From Microbacteriaceae bacterium (GTDB taxonomy: Bacteria; Actinomycetota; Actinomycetes; Actinomycetales; Microbacteriaceae), in assembly GCA_025464975.1 (NCBI GenBank), contig JAODMT010000020.1, positions 1-64,000 of the forward strand: a DNA stretch of 64,000 nucleotides. The letters run 5' to 3'. The translations under genes were made by a program, and so were the position numbers. The notes beneath the pieces were generated by a model. It ran no database searches. It was given only the letters and a program-made list of their open reading frames with translations, and had not been told where the DNA came from. Positions within the stretch are counted from its first letter, which is position 1, and each line of letters opens with the position of its first letter. This document shows positions 1-9,603 of this stretch, piece by piece.

Positions 1-67
1 CTAAGACTCTCTGCGCCGATGGTACTGCAAGGGGGACCTTGTGGGAGAGTAGGACACCGCCGGACTT
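1..67 (+). rRNA. rrf: 5S ribosomal RNA, 3' part
   Basis: The first bases match the second half of a bacterial 5S rRNA: GCGCCGATGGTACTGCA, then a GTGGGAGAGTAGGAC segment and the closing CGCCGGAC of the terminal stem. The 5' half lies outside the window, so the window opens at the end of an rRNA operon. A strong hairpin follows within 20 bases. The 3' end is placed by eye and may be off by a few bases. Confidence 0.93.
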
Positions 68-82
68 AACTTATGCACCACC

Positions 83-114
83 AGAATGGCCACCCCACAC
101 CGGGTGGCCATTCT
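83..114 (+). terminator. Terminator of the rRNA operon
   Basis: A perfect 13-bp inverted repeat (AGAATGGCCACCC and its complement) encloses a 6-base loop just after the 5S gene. There is no long T-tract, as is common in high-GC actinobacteria. Its place after the last rRNA gene and the stem strength support intrinsic termination. The stretch from 115 to 297 holds only the leader of the next gene. Confidence 0.85.
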
Positions 115-297
115 GCGTTAAGCCACCAATGCTTTAATACAGAGGGCGGCCTCAGTACAGGCGGCTTCAAAACCGGGCGATTTCAACACTCGGGGAAATA
201 GTGCACAGCCACATTCCGCGGCACGCTGCCCGTATTGCGGGTTCACGCTCCACACCACACCACACGTCAATAGCGATTATTCAATTCAAGGAGAGCC

Positions 298-1380
298 GTG
301 TCCGATTTCGGAGACCGCGCGAAGCGCCCGGGTGAAAAGCCGGCCGGCAATCGATCAGACGACGGGCGGCCGCAGCGCGGGGCACCGGCCGGGAACCGAC
401 GCCCAACGCGTCCGATGGGTGCGAGTTCCGAACGGCCGCAGCGTGGTCGTCCGGAGGCCGATCTGTCCAAGAACCCGCGCGAGCGCCGTCCGGGGAGCGG
501 CTACCAGGGCCGGACCCCGCAGGAGTTGGAGGATCGCGACCCCTTTGGAACCAAGTCGGTGCGGTCGCGGCACGACGATCCGGTCATCCCGGACGATGTG
601 CAGCCCAAGGAGCTCGACCGGGTGGCCCGGGCGCAGCTCAAGACACTCAGCAAAGAGAACGCTGACGTGGTGGCCCAGCACCTCGCGATGGTCGCACGGC
701 TGATCGAGAGCGACCCGCAGCGCGCCCACGCACACGCCATGTCGGCGGCTCGGCGGGCCGGCCGGATCGCCGTCGTACGGGAGACCCTCGCGATCACGGC
801 ATACTCCATCGGCGACTTTGCGCTCGCCCTCCGCGAACTGCGAACCTACCGCCGGATCTCCGGGCGCGAAGATCAGCTGCCACTCATGGTCGACAGCGAA
901 CGAGGTCTCGGTCGTCCGGATCGTGCCCTCGAGCTCGGGCGTTCCGTGCCGCGGTCGTCGCTGCCGGTTGAGGTGCAGGTGCTCCTTGCCATTGCGATGT
1001 CTGGGGCGCGCCTCGACCTCGGTCAGACCGAGGCGGCGTTGACCGAACTCGAGATTCCGCAGCTCAACCCCACCACCGCCTTCTCCTGGTCGCCGGCGCT
1101 TTTCGACGCCTACGCGGCAGTGCTCGAAGACCTCGGGAGGGAGGATGACGCGGAGCTGTGGTGGCAGCGCTCCGATCGGGCGACCGAGGCGCTCGAGTCG
1201 GGAGCCCGCGAGCCCGAGGACGACGTGATCGAGATCGTCGAGGAGGATGGTCCGGCGGAAGATGGCGAAGCGGAATCGAGCGGCGCGGAATTGAACGAAG
1301 CCGAATTGAACGGCGCCGAATCGAACGAAGCCGAGTCGAGCAACCCCGCATCGAACGACGAGGAGACGCCCGTTGACTGA
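298..1380 (+). CDS. TPR-like protein with disordered ends
   Basis: A 360-residue protein starting at GTG, 7 bases after a good AAGGAG site. Residues 1-100 are rich in Arg, Pro and Gly and look disordered. Residues 100-300 are helical with the Ala/Leu pattern of tetratricopeptide repeats (for example AHAHAMSAARRAGRIAVVRE and the helices after it). The last 60 residues are acidic, with a tandem pattern built on NEAE and NGAE. Actinobacteria commonly carry such a TPR protein upstream of the HAD phosphatase and tlyA. The function is unknown; a scaffold role is inference. The stop codon overlaps the next start, so the two genes are probably coupled. Confidence 0.85.
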   Translation: MSDFGDRAKRPGEKPAGNRSDDGRPQRGAPAGNRRPTRPMGASSERPQRGRPEADLSKNPRERRPGSGYQGRTPQELEDRDPFGTKSVRSRHDDPVIPDDVQPKELDRVARAQLKTLSKENADVVAQHLAMVARLIESDPQRAHAHAMSAARRAGRIAVVRETLAITAYSIGDFALALRELRTYRRISGREDQLPLMVDSERGLGRPDRALELGRSVPRSSLPVEVQVLLAIAMSGARLDLGQTEAALTELEIPQLNPTTAFSWSPALFDAYAAVLEDLGREDDAELWWQRSDRATEALESGAREPEDDVIEIVEEDGPAEDGEAESSGAELNEAELNGAESNEAESSNPASNDEETPVD

Positions 1381-2473
1381 TCACACTCTGCCGGCCGAGC
1401 AGCTGCCTGCCGGTCAGCGGCAAGCCGACCAGCTGCCGGCCGACCAGCGACCGGCCGACCGACTGCCTACCGACCGCTCGCCGCTCGACGGAGTGGACCT
1501 GCTGCTTGCCGACCTCGACGGAGTCGTCTACAAGGGCGACGCGGCCATCCCGCACGCGGTCGAGAGCATCACCGAAGCGTCGGAGGGGCGTCGAATCGGC
1601 TACCTCACCAACAACGCCTCCCGCACCGCGGCATCCGTCGCGGAACATCTCGCCGAACTTGGCCTCGCCGTGACCGCGGACGACGTGGTGACGTCCCCGC
1701 AGGCGGCGGTCAGACTGCTCGCCAACCTGGTTCCCGCCGGATCGACGGTACTCGTCGTCGGCGGCGAGGGACTTACCTCGGTCACCGAGGAGGCGGGCTT
1801 CGTCGTCACCCGGTCGGCGCTCGACCACCCGGCCGCCGTCATTCAGGGCTTCGCGCCAGAGGTCGGCTGGAAGGACCTCGCCGAGGCCTCCTTCGCGCTC
1901 AACGACGACGCCGCTCGTCCGTGGGTCGCGACCAACACCGACTGGACCATCCCCGTGGCCCGCGGCATCGCTCCAGGCAACGGCACCCTCGTCGGCGCGG
2001 TACACAATGCCGTCGGCCGATTGCCGGTAGTTGCCGGGAAGCCGGAGGTCGCGATCTTCGAAGAGGCGGTGCGCCGGTTCGGCGGATCCACCCCACTGTT
2101 CATCGGCGACCGCCTCGACACCGACATTGTCGGCGCCAATCGGGCCGGCATGAAATCGGTTCTCGTGCTCACCGGAATCGATGGGCCGAAGCAAGTGCTT
2201 GCGGCCGACAAGAAGTCGCGCCCGACCTACATCCTCGACGACCTGCGTGGGCTCGACGAGCCGTACCCGACTGCGATCACGTCGACCGACGCGGCGACGG
2301 GTGATCGAATAGTCACGGTCGGGTCTTCCGCCGTTCGCTTCGCCGGGACCGTTGTCTCGGTCGAGAACGCGGGAGAGCGACCCATCGATCTGCTGAGAGC
2401 CGCGGCATCCGCGATCTGGGAGTCTGGACTGCCGATCTACGGGCTGGATGTCGCACCCGAACTGTACTCGTGA
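1373..2473 (+). CDS. HAD-IIA family sugar/nucleotide phosphatase
   Basis: A 366-residue HAD-superfamily phosphatase of the NagD/p-nitrophenyl phosphatase group. Motif I is DLDGVVYKG near residue 46, with the nucleophile and general-acid aspartates. GYLTNNASR gives motif II, and FIGDRLDTDIVGA gives the motif IV acidic residues. About 100 residues follow the catalytic core, as in actinobacterial members. The start is TTG at 1373, supported by a GAGGAG site about 8 bases upstream and an 8-base overlap with the preceding gene. The first 40 residues are a low-complexity run of repeated PADQ/PADR units that homologues usually lack. The substrate cannot be read from sequence. Confidence 0.9.
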   Translation: MTDHTLPAEQLPAGQRQADQLPADQRPADRLPTDRSPLDGVDLLLADLDGVVYKGDAAIPHAVESITEASEGRRIGYLTNNASRTAASVAEHLAELGLAVTADDVVTSPQAAVRLLANLVPAGSTVLVVGGEGLTSVTEEAGFVVTRSALDHPAAVIQGFAPEVGWKDLAEASFALNDDAARPWVATNTDWTIPVARGIAPGNGTLVGAVHNAVGRLPVVAGKPEVAIFEEAVRRFGGSTPLFIGDRLDTDIVGANRAGMKSVLVLTGIDGPKQVLAADKKSRPTYILDDLRGLDEPYPTAITSTDAATGDRIVTVGSSAVRFAGTVVSVENAGERPIDLLRAAASAIWESGLPIYGLDVAPELYS

Positions 2474-2488
2474 GGGTAGCGTTGGGGG

Positions 2489-2695
2489 ATGCCTGAGCAG
2501 ACGGATGCCCTGAACGACGCAGCGCCGGACGACGCAGCGTCGCAGCACGAGTCGAGCGACTCGAGCGCCCTTCTGTCCCGGCTGCGGGTAATCGAAGACC
2601 AGCCGCTCGATCAGCGCGCCGCCGCCTTCACCCAGATCCACGACAGGCTGCAGTCGACCCTCGAGGGCGGGGACTCGTCGCACCAGCATGGCTGA
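2489..2695 (+). CDS. Small conserved actinobacterial protein
   Basis: A 68-residue acidic protein between the HAD phosphatase and tlyA, overlapping the tlyA start by 8 bases. The N-terminal half is Asp/Ala/Ser-rich; the C-terminal half is a predicted helix-turn-helix-like pair (LSRLRVIEDQPLDQRAAAFT). Small proteins of this size and shape occur at this spot in many actinobacterial genomes. No function is known to me. Position and coupling to tlyA are the main support. Confidence 0.75.
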   Translation: MPEQTDALNDAAPDDAASQHESSDSSALLSRLRVIEDQPLDQRAAAFTQIHDRLQSTLEGGDSSHQHG

Positions 2696-3491
2696 CTCGC
2701 GATTGGATGCCGCCCTGGCCGAACGGGGCATCGCCCGGTCGCGCACGCACGCGGCGCGGCTCATCGCCGACGGTTCGGTGACGGTGGACGGCAAGACGGT
2801 GCTCAAGCCCTCGGTGCGAGTCACTGAGCAGCAGGTTCTCGCGCTCACCGCCCTCGACCACTATGTGAGCCGCGCCGCGCATAAGCTTCTCGCCGCGCTC
2901 GACGAGTTCGACGTTCCGGTGGCCGGGCGCGACGCGCTCGACGTTGGCGCGTCGACCGGCGGCTTCACCCAGGTTCTGCTCGAGCGCGGCGCGGCATCCG
3001 TCGTCGCCCTCGACGTCGGGCACGGACAGCTCGACCCGCTCGTTGGCACAAATCCGGCCGTGACGGTGATCGAGGGATTCAACGCCCGGGAGCTGACCGG
3101 GCAGAGCCTGGATGCCGCGGCCGGTCGCCCGGTGCGGCCGAGCATCGTTGTCGCTGACCTCTCCTTCATCTCACTCACGACCGTGCTGCCGGCGATCGTT
3201 TCGACTGTCGGCCTCGAGGCGGATTACCTCCTTCTGATCAAGCCGCAGTTCGAGGTCGGGCGCACGGGAGTGCGGGAGGGCATCGTTCACGATCCGGGTC
3301 TCAGGGCCGAGGCGATGAGCGACGTGCTCTGGGCGGCATGGGATCTCGCCCTTCCGACAGCCGGACTGATCGCCTCCCCAATCCTCGGTGGGGCGGGAAA
3401 CCACGAGTATCTGGTCTGGCTGAGCGCGACCTCAGGCAGCAATCCGACAGAATGGTCTGACCGGGTTCTTGCCCTCTCCCGACCGGAGTGA
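2688..3491 (+). CDS. tlyA: TlyA rRNA 2'-O-methyltransferase
   Basis: A 267-residue enzyme predicted to add 2'-O-methyl groups to cytidines of 16S and 23S rRNA; in mycobacteria this modification makes ribosomes sensitive to capreomycin. Residues 1-65 form an S4 RNA-binding domain (DAALAERGIARSRTHAARLI). The methyltransferase fold follows with the SAM motif GASTGGFTQVLLE at about residue 86. VADLSFISL and LLIKPQFE supply conserved catalytic-region Asp and Lys residues. The length is normal for the family. The ATG overlaps the preceding small gene, suggesting coupled translation. Confidence 0.95.
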   Translation: MADSRLDAALAERGIARSRTHAARLIADGSVTVDGKTVLKPSVRVTEQQVLALTALDHYVSRAAHKLLAALDEFDVPVAGRDALDVGASTGGFTQVLLERGAASVVALDVGHGQLDPLVGTNPAVTVIEGFNARELTGQSLDAAAGRPVRPSIVVADLSFISLTTVLPAIVSTVGLEADYLLLIKPQFEVGRTGVREGIVHDPGLRAEAMSDVLWAAWDLALPTAGLIASPILGGAGNHEYLVWLSATSGSNPTEWSDRVLALSRPE

Positions 3492-3555
3492 GCGCGGCGG
3501 CGGTGGCGGGACCGACGAATCCGATGACGAGTTCTGACAAGCACGAGGAGATCAA

Positions 3556-4479
3556 GTGGCTACACGGTACATGCTCGTCGTCGCCCACACCGGCCGGGAA
3601 GAGTCTCTCACCGCCGCGGTGACCGTGTGCCGCCAGCTGCTTGGCGCCGAGATAATCCCCGTGATGCGCCGCGACGAACACGCCGACGTGCTCGCCAAGG
3701 CGCCCGAACTGACCTCGGTCGGAGTGCTCGGCGAGACCGTGGAAACTTCCCAAATGGAGCTCGCGATCGTTCTCGGCGGAGACGGCACCATTCTCCGCGC
3801 AGCCGAACTCACGAGGGGCTGCGGTGCCCCACTGCTCGGAGTCAACCTCGGACACGTCGGGTTCCTGGCCGAGAGCGAACGCGACAACCTCCTGGACACG
3901 GTCCGACGAGCCGTCGACCGCGACTACGAGGTCGAGGAGCGCATGACCCTCGCGGTGCGGGTCAAGGTCGACTCTGAGGTCATCTACGAGACCTGGGCGC
4001 TCAACGAGGCGACGGTCGAGAAGGGGAGCCGCGAGCGGATTCTCGAGGTCGTCATCGAAGTGGATGGGCGACCGCTGTCGTCCTTCGGCTGCGACGGCGT
4101 TGTCATGTCCAGCCCGACCGGCTCCACGGCCTACGCGTTCTCGGCCGGCGGCCCGATCGTCTGGCCCGAGGTCGATGCCATGTTGCTCGTGCCGCTGAGC
4201 CCGCACGCCCTGTTCGCCCGGCCACTCGTCGTCGGACCGAACTCCGTCTTCGCCGTCGAGGTACTGGCCCGAACCCAGGGCACCGGCGTGCTGTGGTGTG
4301 ACGGACGCCGCACCTACGATCTGCCGCCCGGAGCGCGGGTCGTCGTGCGCCGTTCGCCGGTCCCGGTTCGACTCGCGCGCTTGCACCACGGTCCGTTCAC
4401 CGACCGCCTGGTCGGCAAGTTCAACCTTCCGACCAGCGGATGGCGCGGCCCGGCGGATGGCGAAGGCGCGACCCAGTGA
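3556..4479 (+). CDS. nadK: NAD kinase
   Basis: A 307-residue kinase that makes NADP from NAD. The glycine-rich GGDGTILRAAE lies near residue 75 and the second diagnostic motif SSPTGSTAYAFSAGG near residue 180. The ALNEATVEKG segment also matches the family. The start is GTG at 3556 behind a GAGGAG site. The stop codon shares bases with the recN start, and tlyA-nadK-recN is a standard actinobacterial operon. Confidence 0.96.
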   Translation: MATRYMLVVAHTGREESLTAAVTVCRQLLGAEIIPVMRRDEHADVLAKAPELTSVGVLGETVETSQMELAIVLGGDGTILRAAELTRGCGAPLLGVNLGHVGFLAESERDNLLDTVRRAVDRDYEVEERMTLAVRVKVDSEVIYETWALNEATVEKGSRERILEVVIEVDGRPLSSFGCDGVVMSSPTGSTAYAFSAGGPIVWPEVDAMLLVPLSPHALFARPLVVGPNSVFAVEVLARTQGTGVLWCDGRRTYDLPPGARVVVRRSPVPVRLARLHHGPFTDRLVGKFNLPTSGWRGPADGEGATQ

Positions 4480-6173
4480 TCGAAGAGATCCTGATCCGCA
4501 ACCTCGGTGTCATCGGCGAGGCTCGGCTGCCCCTCGGACCCGGATTCACCGCGCTTACCGGGGAGACCGGAGCCGGGAAGACCATGGTTGTCACGGCCCT
4601 CGGGCTGCTGCTCGGTGACCGGTCCGATAGCTCGATGCTGCGCGCGGGCGGCGGCTCGGCGATTGTCGAGGGCCACTGGCTCGTCGACCAGACCGGTCCC
4701 GTCGCCGAGCGGGTCCGGGATGCCGGCGGCGATCTCGACGACGGCGAGCTCATCCTCGGCCGCACGGTCTCCGAAGACGGGCGAAGCCGCGCGACGGTCG
4801 GCGGTCGCACCACGCCGGTGAGCGTGCTCTCCGAACTTGGCGAGCAACTCGTCGTCGTTCACGGTCAGTCCGAACAGATTCGCCTGCGCTCGGCCACGGC
4901 CCAACGCGAGGCCCTCGACCGGTTCGCCGGTGCCGACCTCGCCCCGGTGCTCGGGGAGTACCAGTCCACGTTCCGGCGTTGGCAATCGAATCTCGGCGAA
5001 CTGGACCGGCTCGTGGCCGAGCGCGAGCTACGGCTGCGCGAGGCCGAAGACCTTCGCCTCGCCATCGCCGAAATTGAAGCGGTCGCGCCGACCCCGGGGG
5101 AGGACGAGGAACTCGCGGAACGGTCCGAGCGCCTGGCCAACCTCGAGGACCTGAGGCTTGCCGCGGCCGGGGCGCATGAGCTCGTGTCATCCGAAGACCT
5201 CGTCGACCCGCGGGACGCCCTCGGTCTGCTCGACTCGGCCAGACGCCAGCTCGAGCGTGTCGCGAGCCACGACCCGGCCCTCACCCCGATCGTCGAGGGG
5301 CTCGCCGACGCGAGCTATCTCGTCTCCGACCTGTCCGGGCAGATCGCGAGCTACCTGAGCGGGCTCGACACCGACACCGGGCGCGAACTCGAGGTCGTGC
5401 AAGAGCGCCGAGCCGAACTGGGTGCGCTCGCCCGCAAGTACGGGCCGACCATCGACGAGACGCTGAGCTACCTCGACACCGGAAGCGCACGGCTGCTCGA
5501 ACTCGACCAGGATTCCGACCGCATCGACGGGTTGCAGGCGACGGTCGAGGCCGGCCACGAGCGTCTTGTCACGCTCGCGGAACGGGTCAGCGAGCTTCGG
5601 CGCCGGTACGCCGAGCGACTCTCGACCCAGGTCACGACGGAACTCTCCGCCCTCGCCATGCCGAACGCCCGTCTCGTGGTCGAGGTCACCGATCGCGCGG
5701 ACTACGGACTCACCGGCAAGGATGCCGTCACCATCCTGCTCGCCCCGCATCCGGGCGCCGAACCGCGGCCGCTCGGAAAGGGCGCGTCGGGCGGCGAGCT
5801 GTCTCGCGTCATGCTCGCGATCGAAGTCGTGATCGCCGGTAACGATCCGGTACCGACTTTCATCTTCGACGAGGTCGATGCCGGGGTCGGCGGCGCCTCG
5901 GCGATCGAGATCGGCCGACGGTTGGCCAGGCTCTCACGCACCGCGCAGGTAATCGTCGTGACGCACCTCGCCCAGGTGGCAGCGTTCTCGACGAACCATC
6001 TCAGGGTCGTGAAAGACAGCGCCGGCGCGGTTACCGCGTCGAGTGTGCAGCAGCTGACGGGCGAGGAACGCATCGAGGAGATGGCCCGACTGCTCTCCGG
6101 GCTGCCCGACTCGCAGAGCGGATTGCAGCACGCTCGTGAGCTGATCGAGACCGCGCGAGCGCTCGACGCCTAG
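4476..6173 (+). CDS. recN: DNA repair protein RecN
   Basis: A 565-residue SMC-like ATPase acting in double-strand break repair. Walker A is GETGAGKTM near residue 31. A long coiled coil occupies about residues 150-400. The ABC signature is KGASGGELSRVMLA and Walker B is FIFDEVDAGVGG. I chose GTG at 4476 because the protein then opens with VIEEILIRNLGVI, the conserved family N-terminus, and overlaps the nadK stop by 4 bases. An upstream ATG at 4440 would add 12 unlikely residues. Confidence 0.96.
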   Translation: MIEEILIRNLGVIGEARLPLGPGFTALTGETGAGKTMVVTALGLLLGDRSDSSMLRAGGGSAIVEGHWLVDQTGPVAERVRDAGGDLDDGELILGRTVSEDGRSRATVGGRTTPVSVLSELGEQLVVVHGQSEQIRLRSATAQREALDRFAGADLAPVLGEYQSTFRRWQSNLGELDRLVAERELRLREAEDLRLAIAEIEAVAPTPGEDEELAERSERLANLEDLRLAAAGAHELVSSEDLVDPRDALGLLDSARRQLERVASHDPALTPIVEGLADASYLVSDLSGQIASYLSGLDTDTGRELEVVQERRAELGALARKYGPTIDETLSYLDTGSARLLELDQDSDRIDGLQATVEAGHERLVTLAERVSELRRRYAERLSTQVTTELSALAMPNARLVVEVTDRADYGLTGKDAVTILLAPHPGAEPRPLGKGASGGELSRVMLAIEVVIAGNDPVPTFIFDEVDAGVGGASAIEIGRRLARLSRTAQVIVVTHLAQVAAFSTNHLRVVKDSAGAVTASSVQQLTGEERIEEMARLLSGLPDSQSGLQHARELIETARALDA

Positions 6174-6206
6174 CGCCAAAATCGAACTCGAGCCGAAGTG
6201 TCGCGG

Positions 6207-6237
6207 ATGACGAGCGCGCCGGATGCGCTGATAAGCT
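6207..6237 (+). promoter_or_regulatory. Possible pyrG promoter for a leaderless transcript
   Basis: A TAAGCT hexamer at 6232-6237 fits the actinobacterial -10 pattern TANNNT and lies 8 bases before the GTG at 6246. A weak -35-like ATGACG starts at 6207. No ribosome binding site precedes the GTG, so the transcript may start at or next to the start codon. This is inference from spacing. Confidence 0.4.
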
Positions 6238-6245
6238 GTAACCCC

Positions 6246-7922
6246 GTGGTGGTTAAACAGAACGCGGACACAACGAAGCACATTTTCGTGACCGGCGGAG
6301 TCGTTTCGAGTCTCGGTAAGGGACTCACGGCAGCCAGTCTCGGGAATCTCCTCACGGCTCGCGGTCTCCGCGTGGTCATGCAAAAGCTCGATCCATATCT
6401 GAACGTGGACCCGGGCACCATGAACCCGTTTCAGCACGGCGAGGTCTTCGTCACTGACGACGGCGCCGAGACCGACCTCGACATCGGTCACTACGAACGC
6501 TTCCTCGACATCAACCTGAGCCAAGCGGCCAACGTCACCACCGGTCAGATCTACTCGACGGTGATCGCACGGGAGCGTCGCGGTGAGTACCTCGGCGACA
6601 CGGTTCAGGTCATCCCGCACATCACGGACGAGATCAAGCGCCGGATGCGGCTGCAGGCCTCCGACGACAACAAGCCCGACGTGATCATCACCGAGGTCGG
6701 CGGAACCGTCGGCGACATCGAATCTCAGCCGTTTCTGGAGGCCGCGCGCCAGGTGCGTCACGAGATCGGCCGGTCGAACTGTTTCTTCGTTCACGTCTCG
6801 CTCGTGCCGTATCTGAACGCCGCGGGGGAGCAGAAGACCAAGCCGACCCAGCACTCCGTCGCAGCTCTTCGCTCCATCGGTATTCAGCCGGATGCCATCG
6901 TGCTTCGCTCCGACCGCCCGGTTCCCGAGTCGATGACCCGCAAGATCGCCCTCATGTGCGACGTCGATGTTGAGGCCGTCGTCAATGCCGTCGACGTGCC
7001 GAGCATCTACGACATCCCGAGCATGCTTCACGCTCAGGGGCTCGACAGCTACATCATCGACCACTTCGGGCTGAAGGCCGACGATGTCGACTGGTCCGGC
7101 TGGAGCGACCTGCTCGACGCCGTGCACCAGCCGAAGCACGAGGTCACGATCGGACTGGTCGGCAAGTACATCGACCTTCCGGACGCCTACCTCTCGGTGA
7201 CCGAGGCCCTGCGTGCCGGCGGCTTCGCCCAGCAGACCAAGGTGCTCATCCGGTGGATCCCGTCGGACGAGTGCGAGACGGCCGAGGGGGCAGCGAGGCT
7301 GCTCTCCGATGTCGACGGCATTTGCGTGCCGGGCGGTTTCGGCGTGCGCGGCATTGAGGGAAAGCTCGGCGCCCTGCGCTTCGCCCGCGAGAACGGCATC
7401 CCGACGCTCGGCCTGTGCCTCGGACTGCAGTGCATGGTCGTGGAGTACGCACGGAACGTCGTCGGACTGCTCGGGGCATCCTCGTCCGAGTTCGATCCGG
7501 AGTCCGAATTCCCGGTGATCGCGACCATGGCGGAACAGGTCGACATCATCGCCGACGGAGATCTTGGTGGCACCATGCGGCTCGGACTCTACCCCGCCGA
7601 TCTCGCCGATGGCTCGATCGTGGCCAGCGTCTACGGGTCGAACCGGGTCGAGGAGCGGCACCGCCACCGGTACGAGGTGAACAACTTCTATCGTGGGCAG
7701 ATCGCTGAGGCCGGAATGCTGTTCTCGGGCGTGTCCCCAGACCGTCACCTCGTCGAATTCGTCGAGCTGCCGCGCGATGTGCACCCGTACTACGTCGGCA
7801 CCCAAGCGCACCCCGAGCTGCGCTCTCGCCCGAACCGCGCGCATCCGCTGTTCCAGGGACTCGTCGAGGCGGCGCTGGAGCGCCAGGAGGCCTCGAGTCT
7901 GTTCACCGTTCAGGAAGCCTGA
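6246..7922 (+). CDS. pyrG: CTP synthase
   Basis: Makes CTP from UTP, ATP and glutamine. The N-terminal synthetase domain opens with the P-loop [13 protein letters not shown] and includes [16 protein letters not shown]. The C-terminal glutamine amidotransferase domain has the nucleophile Cys in [10 protein letters not shown] and the His/Glu pair in AHPELRSRP. From GTG 6246 the protein has 558 residues. An in-frame GTG at 6198 would add 16 residues not typical of the family. I prefer 6246 because of the adjacent -10-like hexamer, but the start is not certain. Confidence 0.96.
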   Translation: MVVKQNADTTKHIFVTGGVVSSLGKGLTAASLGNLLTARGLRVVMQKLDPYLNVDPGTMNPFQHGEVFVTDDGAETDLDIGHYERFLDINLSQAANVTTGQIYSTVIARERRGEYLGDTVQVIPHITDEIKRRMRLQASDDNKPDVIITEVGGTVGDIESQPFLEAARQVRHEIGRSNCFFVHVSLVPYLNAAGEQKTKPTQHSVAALRSIGIQPDAIVLRSDRPVPESMTRKIALMCDVDVEAVVNAVDVPSIYDIPSMLHAQGLDSYIIDHFGLKADDVDWSGWSDLLDAVHQPKHEVTIGLVGKYIDLPDAYLSVTEALRAGGFAQQTKVLIRWIPSDECETAEGAARLLSDVDGICVPGGFGVRGIEGKLGALRFARENGIPTLGLCLGLQCMVVEYARNVVGLLGASSSEFDPESEFPVIATMAEQVDIIADGDLGGTMRLGLYPADLADGSIVASVYGSNRVEERHRHRYEVNNFYRGQIAEAGMLFSGVSPDRHLVEFVELPRDVHPYYVGTQAHPELRSRPNRAHPLFQGLVEAALERQEASSLFTVQEA

Positions 7923-7924
7923 GC

Positions 7925-8557
7925 GTGGAATCGGAGCTTGTCGACGAGGTGTTTCCGGTAAGGGTCGTCTCGAGCGAGGTGGAGTTCCGCGGCCACGTCT
8001 GGGACGTGCGACGGGACCGATTCGATTACGGTGACCACTCGATCATCCGGGAGTATGTCGACCACACCGGGGCGGTCGCGGTGCTCGCACTCGACGATGA
8101 AGATCGAGTGCTGCTGATCAGGCAATACCGTCACCCCATCGGACTGCGCGACTGGGAGATCCCGGCCGGGCTGCTCGACGTCGACGGCGAGGCGCCGGTG
8201 ATCGGGGCCAAGCGTGAACTCGCCGAAGAGGCCGACCTGATCGCCGAGCGCTGGGATCTTCTGAGCGAGTTCTACACCTCACCCGGTGGCAGCAACGAGG
8301 CCATTCGCGTGTACCTCGCCCGCGGGCTCAGCGCGACGGCCGAGGCCTTCGCCCGCACCGAGGAGGAACTTCACATCGAGAAGCGGTGGGTGTCCCTCGA
8401 TGATGCCGTCGCCGCGGTGCTCGATCGATCGCTCGCCAACTCCATCCTCAGCATCGCCGTGCTCGCCGCTCATGCCTCGCGAGCCGGTGGATGGGCGAGC
8501 CTCGGGGATGCGGACTCGGCCTGGCCGCGGCATCCAAAGCTCAGGGACCGTGCCTAG
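7925..8557 (+). CDS. NUDIX hydrolase, ADP-ribose pyrophosphatase type
   Basis: A 210-residue protein with a NUDIX box at about residues 79-102: the Gly of PAGLLDVDGE is followed by AKRELAEEADL, giving the REUXEE core that binds metal. The N-terminal strand region and LIRQYRHPIGLRDWEIPAG are typical of ADP-ribose pyrophosphatases. It begins 2 bases after pyrG at GTG and overlaps xerD, so it sits inside the operon. In many actinobacteria this gene likewise sits between pyrG and xerD. The exact substrate is inferred from family resemblance. Confidence 0.92.
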   Translation: MESELVDEVFPVRVVSSEVEFRGHVWDVRRDRFDYGDHSIIREYVDHTGAVAVLALDDEDRVLLIRQYRHPIGLRDWEIPAGLLDVDGEAPVIGAKRELAEEADLIAERWDLLSEFYTSPGGSNEAIRVYLARGLSATAEAFARTEEELHIEKRWVSLDDAVAAVLDRSLANSILSIAVLAAHASRAGGWASLGDADSAWPRHPKLRDRA

Positions 8558-9494
8558 CGAGACGGTCGAACCCTCGGCGATCGATAATGCCGTCGATCGC
8601 TACATCCGGCATGTCGCCATCGAGCGCGGCCTGTCGACCAACACGGTTGCCGCCTACCGCCGTGACCTGCTCGTCTACCGCGACCTGCTCCTCGAACGCG
8701 GGGTCACAACGCCCGAGGGAATCTCCCTCGCCGACGTGTCGGCCTTCGCCGTGCGCCTGCGTACCCGACTGGAGCGGCCGCTGACCGCATCCTCGATGGC
8801 GCGAATGCTGTCGTCCGTGCGCGGGCTGCACCGGTTTCTGCTCGACGAGGGGCTCGTAACAGTGGATGTCGCCGCCGACATCACCCCGCCGAAGCTCGCC
8901 GGCCGGTTGCCCAAGGCCATCACGATCGAGCAGATGACCGCCGTGCTCGAGGCCGCGAGCGGGGACGACGTGCAGTCGTTGCGGGACCGGGCGCTGCTCG
9001 AGCTGCTCTACGCGACCGGTGCCCGCATTTCGGAGGCGGTCGACCTCAACGTCGACGACGTGCTCGGCTCCGAGGGATCCAGCGTTGATGTTGTCCGGCT
9101 GCTCGGCAAGGGCGGCAAGCAACGGATAGTTCCGCTCGGCTCCTTCGCCCGGTCAGCGATCGACGCCTATCTCGTGCGCGCCCGGCCGCTGCTGTCCACT
9201 CGCGGCAAGGCCACTCCCGCGCTGTTTCTCGGCATCCGCGGTCAGCGGGTGTCCCGGCAGAACGCGTGGCTGATCATCCGTTCCCGCGCCGAGCAGGCCC
9301 GGCTCGGCATCGAGATCTCGCCGCACACCTTCCGGCACTCGTTCGCGACCCATCTTCTTGCCGGGGGAGCGGACGTGCGGGTCGTGCAGGAGTTGCTCGG
9401 CCACTCCTCGGTCGCCACCACCCAGATCTACACCCTCGTGACGGCGGACACCCTGCGGGACATGTACACGACGGCTCATCCGCGCGCCCGGTAG
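8550..9494 (+). CDS. xerD: Site-specific tyrosine recombinase XerD
   Basis: A 314-residue recombinase that resolves chromosome dimers at dif. The N-terminal SAM-like core-binding domain covers residues 1-100. The catalytic set is visible: Arg in ATGARISEAVDL, Lys in LLGKGGKQR, HTFRH with His-x-x-Arg, and His plus the nucleophile Tyr in LGHSSVATTQIYT. I chose GTG at 8550, overlapping the NUDIX stop. The open frame runs further upstream but only as a shadow of the NUDIX gene. The neighbours parA, scpA and scpB make this a segregation cluster. Confidence 0.95.
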   Translation: MPSETVEPSAIDNAVDRYIRHVAIERGLSTNTVAAYRRDLLVYRDLLLERGVTTPEGISLADVSAFAVRLRTRLERPLTASSMARMLSSVRGLHRFLLDEGLVTVDVAADITPPKLAGRLPKAITIEQMTAVLEAASGDDVQSLRDRALLELLYATGARISEAVDLNVDDVLGSEGSSVDVVRLLGKGGKQRIVPLGSFARSAIDAYLVRARPLLSTRGKATPALFLGIRGQRVSRQNAWLIIRSRAEQARLGIEISPHTFRHSFATHLLAGGADVRVVQELLGHSSVATTQIYTLVTADTLRDMYTTAHPRAR

Positions 9495-9603
9495 CGGACT
9501 AGTGCGCACCGCACACGCCGCGGGTCGCGGCGGGCAGAATGGCGAGCTTCGGTAGAATCGTGGCAATTGGCAGTGGCCGATCAGAAGACGAGGGAATGTC
9601 GGG

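Noticed and set aside
1064-2848. A 594-residue minus-strand frame opposite the HAD and TPR genes
   Set aside because: It has no ribosome binding site or family motif and mirrors two well-supported genes. Long antisense frames are normal in high-GC DNA.
5934-7844. A 636-residue minus-strand frame opposite pyrG and recN
   Set aside because: It is the complement of conserved codons of pyrG; its composition is rich in Asp, Val, His and Arg, as expected from a shadow.
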